From positions 1 through 5,880 of the forward strand of contig CAZIOR010000029.1 in assembly GCA_964540925.1 (NCBI GenBank): a DNA stretch of 5,880 nt, given 5' to 3'. The notes under the pieces were generated by a model. The model worked only from the letters and a program-made list of their open reading frames with translations. It was not told the DNA's origin and did no database searches. Positions 4,008 through 5,880 of this stretch are shown here, piece after piece (the stretch's first letter is position 1; each line of letters starts with the position of its first letter). The DNA is from CAZFRF01 sp964540925. GTDB taxonomy: Bacteria > Patescibacteriota > Microgenomatia > Levybacterales > UBA12049. A program made the position numbers and the translations under genes.

Positions 4008-5827
4008 AGTTTTATTTTATAAATCTTTCCAGAAGATAAAACGTAAGCAACTTTACCAGATTCATCAATATCAAAATCTACAGCGCCTTTAATAACATTA
4101 GCAACGACTTCTCCCTTGAAGCTTCCGGTTTTATCTAATTTAACTATTCGAGAATTTCCTAAGTCTAGGATATAAATGAAATCAAAGTCTGGAGTAGAGT
4201 AAATTTTGGTTGGATTTACTAATTCTTTGTTTAAACCTTTAACTGTAAAATCAACGCTATTACCTTTAAAATATTTATCTACAGTTCCATCGGAGTAGAG
4301 AACATAAATATTATTATCAATAGTTGCGCTAACTGCTTTAGTAAAATCTGCCTTTACATTAGCTGTTAAATAATCAGATTTAGTATAGGCTGCGCCATTA
4401 TTTAAGAATTTATAAATTTGATTGTCATTTTTGTCTAAGACATACATATTAGTGTTATAAGTTGCGAGTCCTCCCACTTTTGTCCAATCATCGTCATTTT
4501 TAATGATTTCATTTGTTGATGAAGACCCGTTTTTAACTGAATAAATTCCTTTTGTGTTAATAAAGTAAGTAAAGCTATCGTCTTTTGTAAATGCGGAGCC
4601 TGTTTGTGATTTAACAGTTTCAAGATAAGGACTATCTCCACTTTTAGCCGTTTCAGTTGTGGTTGCAGTTGTGGTTTTAGGAGCTGAGCCTAAAGCTTGA
4701 TTTACTTTAGTAAGGAGTTCATCTATCTGTTTTGCTTGAGTTGAGTTTGCAGGGAACTTAGTTTTGCCATTTTCTAAAATATTCTTAGCCTCAGCAAAGC
4801 TATCTTGAGCTAAGGTTTGATTTAGATCTACTAAGCTTTGGCCTTCTTCATATTTTTTCTCTGCTTGAGGATAAATTGCTGAAAAATCCTGGGTAAGTTT
4901 TTGGTTGTCTTGTTTTTTAAGAGCAAAGAAAAGGCTAGCTACAAAAATTAGAACAATTAAAACAACAACGAGTAAGATCATTTTTCTGGTTTTAGTTAAG
5001 CCTTTAGGGTTTAAATTACCAAGCTTTGATCCTAAAGAGCCAACAAAACCTAAAACTGAGCCAACAATATTAACGTTTGATTTTGTATTTTCATAAGTGT
5101 CAAAAGGTTGTTCTGCGTTTAAATATTCAGCAGGTTTTTCTGAAGGAACTTCTTCTTTAGTTTCGCTTGGAGCCTCGTTTTCCTCTTCTGTTTCATCAAG
5201 TGAGGCAAATAATTGATTTTTAACGGGTTGAGTATATTGAATAAGGATAGCTGCTGCGGTAGGGTTTTCTTTTTCATGAACTAATGGAGCTAGGTTTTCA
5301 GCTGCATCAGAAATTGCAGGATTGTCTAAAAATTCAGAGAGAATAGTGTCAGAGATTGTTTCGCTAAAATCTTTAGTTTGAAGAATAATAACATCTTCTT
5401 CTTGAAGATAGCCTGACGCTTCTTTTAAAGAATTATTCATTTGATCTTTAACTTCAAGTAAAGTGCCGATTGTGCCAACTCTTTTAATACTGACCTTGCC
5501 GTTACCTAAGATATATAAATAAAGAATATTACCAATAACTGCGCCAATGACAAAGGAAAGATTAACATCGGTTGGAATTTTTTCTGAAGTAGTTAGTACG
5601 GCTTGTCTAATTGATTCTAGGTCTTTTGTTTCTAGGGTGAAAAATTCCTGCTCTAAGTTATTTAAAATCTCTTTGCCTAAAATATTAAGGTGATCTTTTT
5701 CTTGATTCTCGTCGTCTTTAAACAGGGAAATAGCGGCAAATAATTTGCCAGCACTATAGACTTGAGACCAACCAGAGTTGGTTGGGCTAGCTACGATTTT
5801 GGCTACATGTAAGTTAGAATCGCTCAT
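4004..5827 (-). CDS. Single-pass membrane protein: degenerate PP2C-like domain, transmembrane helix, stalk and NHL-like beta-propeller
   Basis: Large membrane protein of 607 residues, TAA stop. Residues 1-200 resemble the PPM/PP2C phosphatase fold: strand LFAAISLF (29-36), NILYLYILGNGKVSIKR (100-116) where active enzymes have a GDSR turn, EEDVIILQTKDFSETISD (143-160) where they have SDGxxD, and KENPTAAAILIQY (186-198) where they have DNxT. The metal-binding aspartates are replaced in each, so it is probably a pseudophosphatase. An acidic linker (211-245) and a Gly/Ser segment lead to one transmembrane helix (283-303, MILLVVVLIVLIFVASLFFAL split by no charge). Outside follow a helical stalk (305-380), a Thr-rich linker (384-395) and about five propeller blades (400-607), clearest in YILDLGNSRIVKLDKTG (552-568). 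Basic residues before the helix fit an inside N-terminus. The exact role is unknown; signal sensing across the membrane is a reasonable guess. No Shine-Dalgarno sequence is seen. Confidence 0.85.
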   Translation of the reverse strand: MSDSNLHVAKIVASPTNSGWSQVYSAGKLFAAISLFKDDENQEKDHLNILGKEILNNLEQEFFTLETKDLESIRQAVLTTSEKIPTDVNLSFVIGAVIGNILYLYILGNGKVSIKRVGTIGTLLEVKDQMNNSLKEASGYLQEEDVIILQTKDFSETISDTILSEFLDNPAISDAAENLAPLVHEKENPTAAAILIQYTQPVKNQLFASLDETEEENEAPSETKEEVPSEKPAEYLNAEQPFDTYENTKSNVNIVGSVLGFVGSLGSKLGNLNPKGLTKTRKMILLVVVLIVLIFVASLFFALKKQDNQKLTQDFSAIYPQAEKKYEEGQSLVDLNQTLAQDSFAEAKNILENGKTKFPANSTQAKQIDELLTKVNQALGSAPKTTTATTTETAKSGDSPYLETVKSQTGSAFTKDDSFTYFINTKGIYSVKNGSSSTNEIIKNDDDWTKVGGLATYNTNMYVLDKNDNQIYKFLNNGAAYTKSDYLTANVKADFTKAVSATIDNNIYVLYSDGTVDKYFKGNSVDFTVKGLNKELVNPTKIYSTPDFDFIYILDLGNSRIVKLDKTGSFKGEVVANVIKGAVDFDIDESGKVAYVLSSGKIYKIKL

Positions 5828-5837
5828 TTACGCTTAT

Positions 5838-5857
5838 AGTATAACAAGAGCTGTCAA
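5838..5857 (-). promoter_or_regulatory. Putative extended -10 promoter of the propeller protein gene
   Basis: On the minus strand TGTTATACT (5838-5846) is an extended -10 element, with TATACT a 5/6 match. Ten bases separate it from the ATG at 5827, giving a leader of only a few bases. A perfect TTGACA (5852-5857) lies upstream but at 8 bases from TATACT, or 13 from the overlapping TATAAG (5833-5838). It is therefore not spaced as a normal -35 partner. Confidence 0.5.
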
Positions 5858-5880
5858 AAAAAGCGAAACGGAAATTATTA

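Noticed and set aside
4435..5096. Open frames 4435-4641 (minus) and 4905-5096 (plus)
   Set aside because: Shadows within the 607-residue gene, with no start signals or recognisable features.
1..5880. Recoding of TGA (as in Gracilibacteria and Absconditabacteria)
   Set aside because: All genes read without in-frame TGA, and glycine is written with GGN codons, so there is no sign of a changed code.
1..5880. CRISPR array, insertion sequence or attachment site
   Set aside because: No regularly spaced direct repeats, transposase or integrase gene was seen; tRNA-Ser has no duplicated 3' end nearby.

Overview
The window is A+T-rich and tightly packed, with five complete protein genes, one protein gene cut by the left edge, one tRNA and one tmRNA. 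All frames read through with the standard bacterial code. Stops are TAA or TAG, and no in-frame TGA needs recoding. Short intergenic gaps, few Shine-Dalgarno sequences, several apparently leaderless starts, a short SmpB and a membrane protein joining a PP2C-like domain to a beta-propeller all suggest a small-genome bacterium. A Candidate Phyla Radiation (Patescibacteria) member, perhaps of the Microgenomates type, fits best. That assignment is inference; there is no rRNA or other strong phylogenetic marker here.

Left part (1-1935, all minus strand): a histidine-phosphatase/phosphoglycerate-mutase-like enzyme, then tRNA-Ser(GCU) with its own extended -10 promoter, then a P1B-type metal ATPase that runs off the left edge. 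The ATPase has no N-terminal metal-binding domain.

Middle (1991-3484): a ComF-family phosphoribosyltransferase-like protein (plus strand) converges on the ssrA-smpB pair (minus strand). The two genes of trans-translation sit side by side: smpB ends 2 bases before the -35 box of ssrA. The ssrA terminator hairpin fills the gap to comF, and its U-tract is encoded by the last codons of comF. The tmRNA is one-piece. It has a long tag frame of 22-23 codons ending in FAFVPAYA and an atypical T-loop.

Right part (3543-5827): a 154-residue protein that I do not recognise has a TGCTATAAT promoter placed 7 bases before its ATG, so its mRNA is probably leaderless. It converges, with a 4-base overlap of the stop codons, on a 607-residue membrane protein. 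That protein has a cytoplasmic PP2C-like domain that appears to have lost its metal-binding residues, one transmembrane helix, and an outer helical stalk plus an NHL-like beta-propeller.

The points most worth following are the putative pseudophosphatase/propeller protein, the unusual tmRNA, and the repeated use of extended -10 and leaderless starts. I saw no mobile element, CRISPR array, phage gene or origin.
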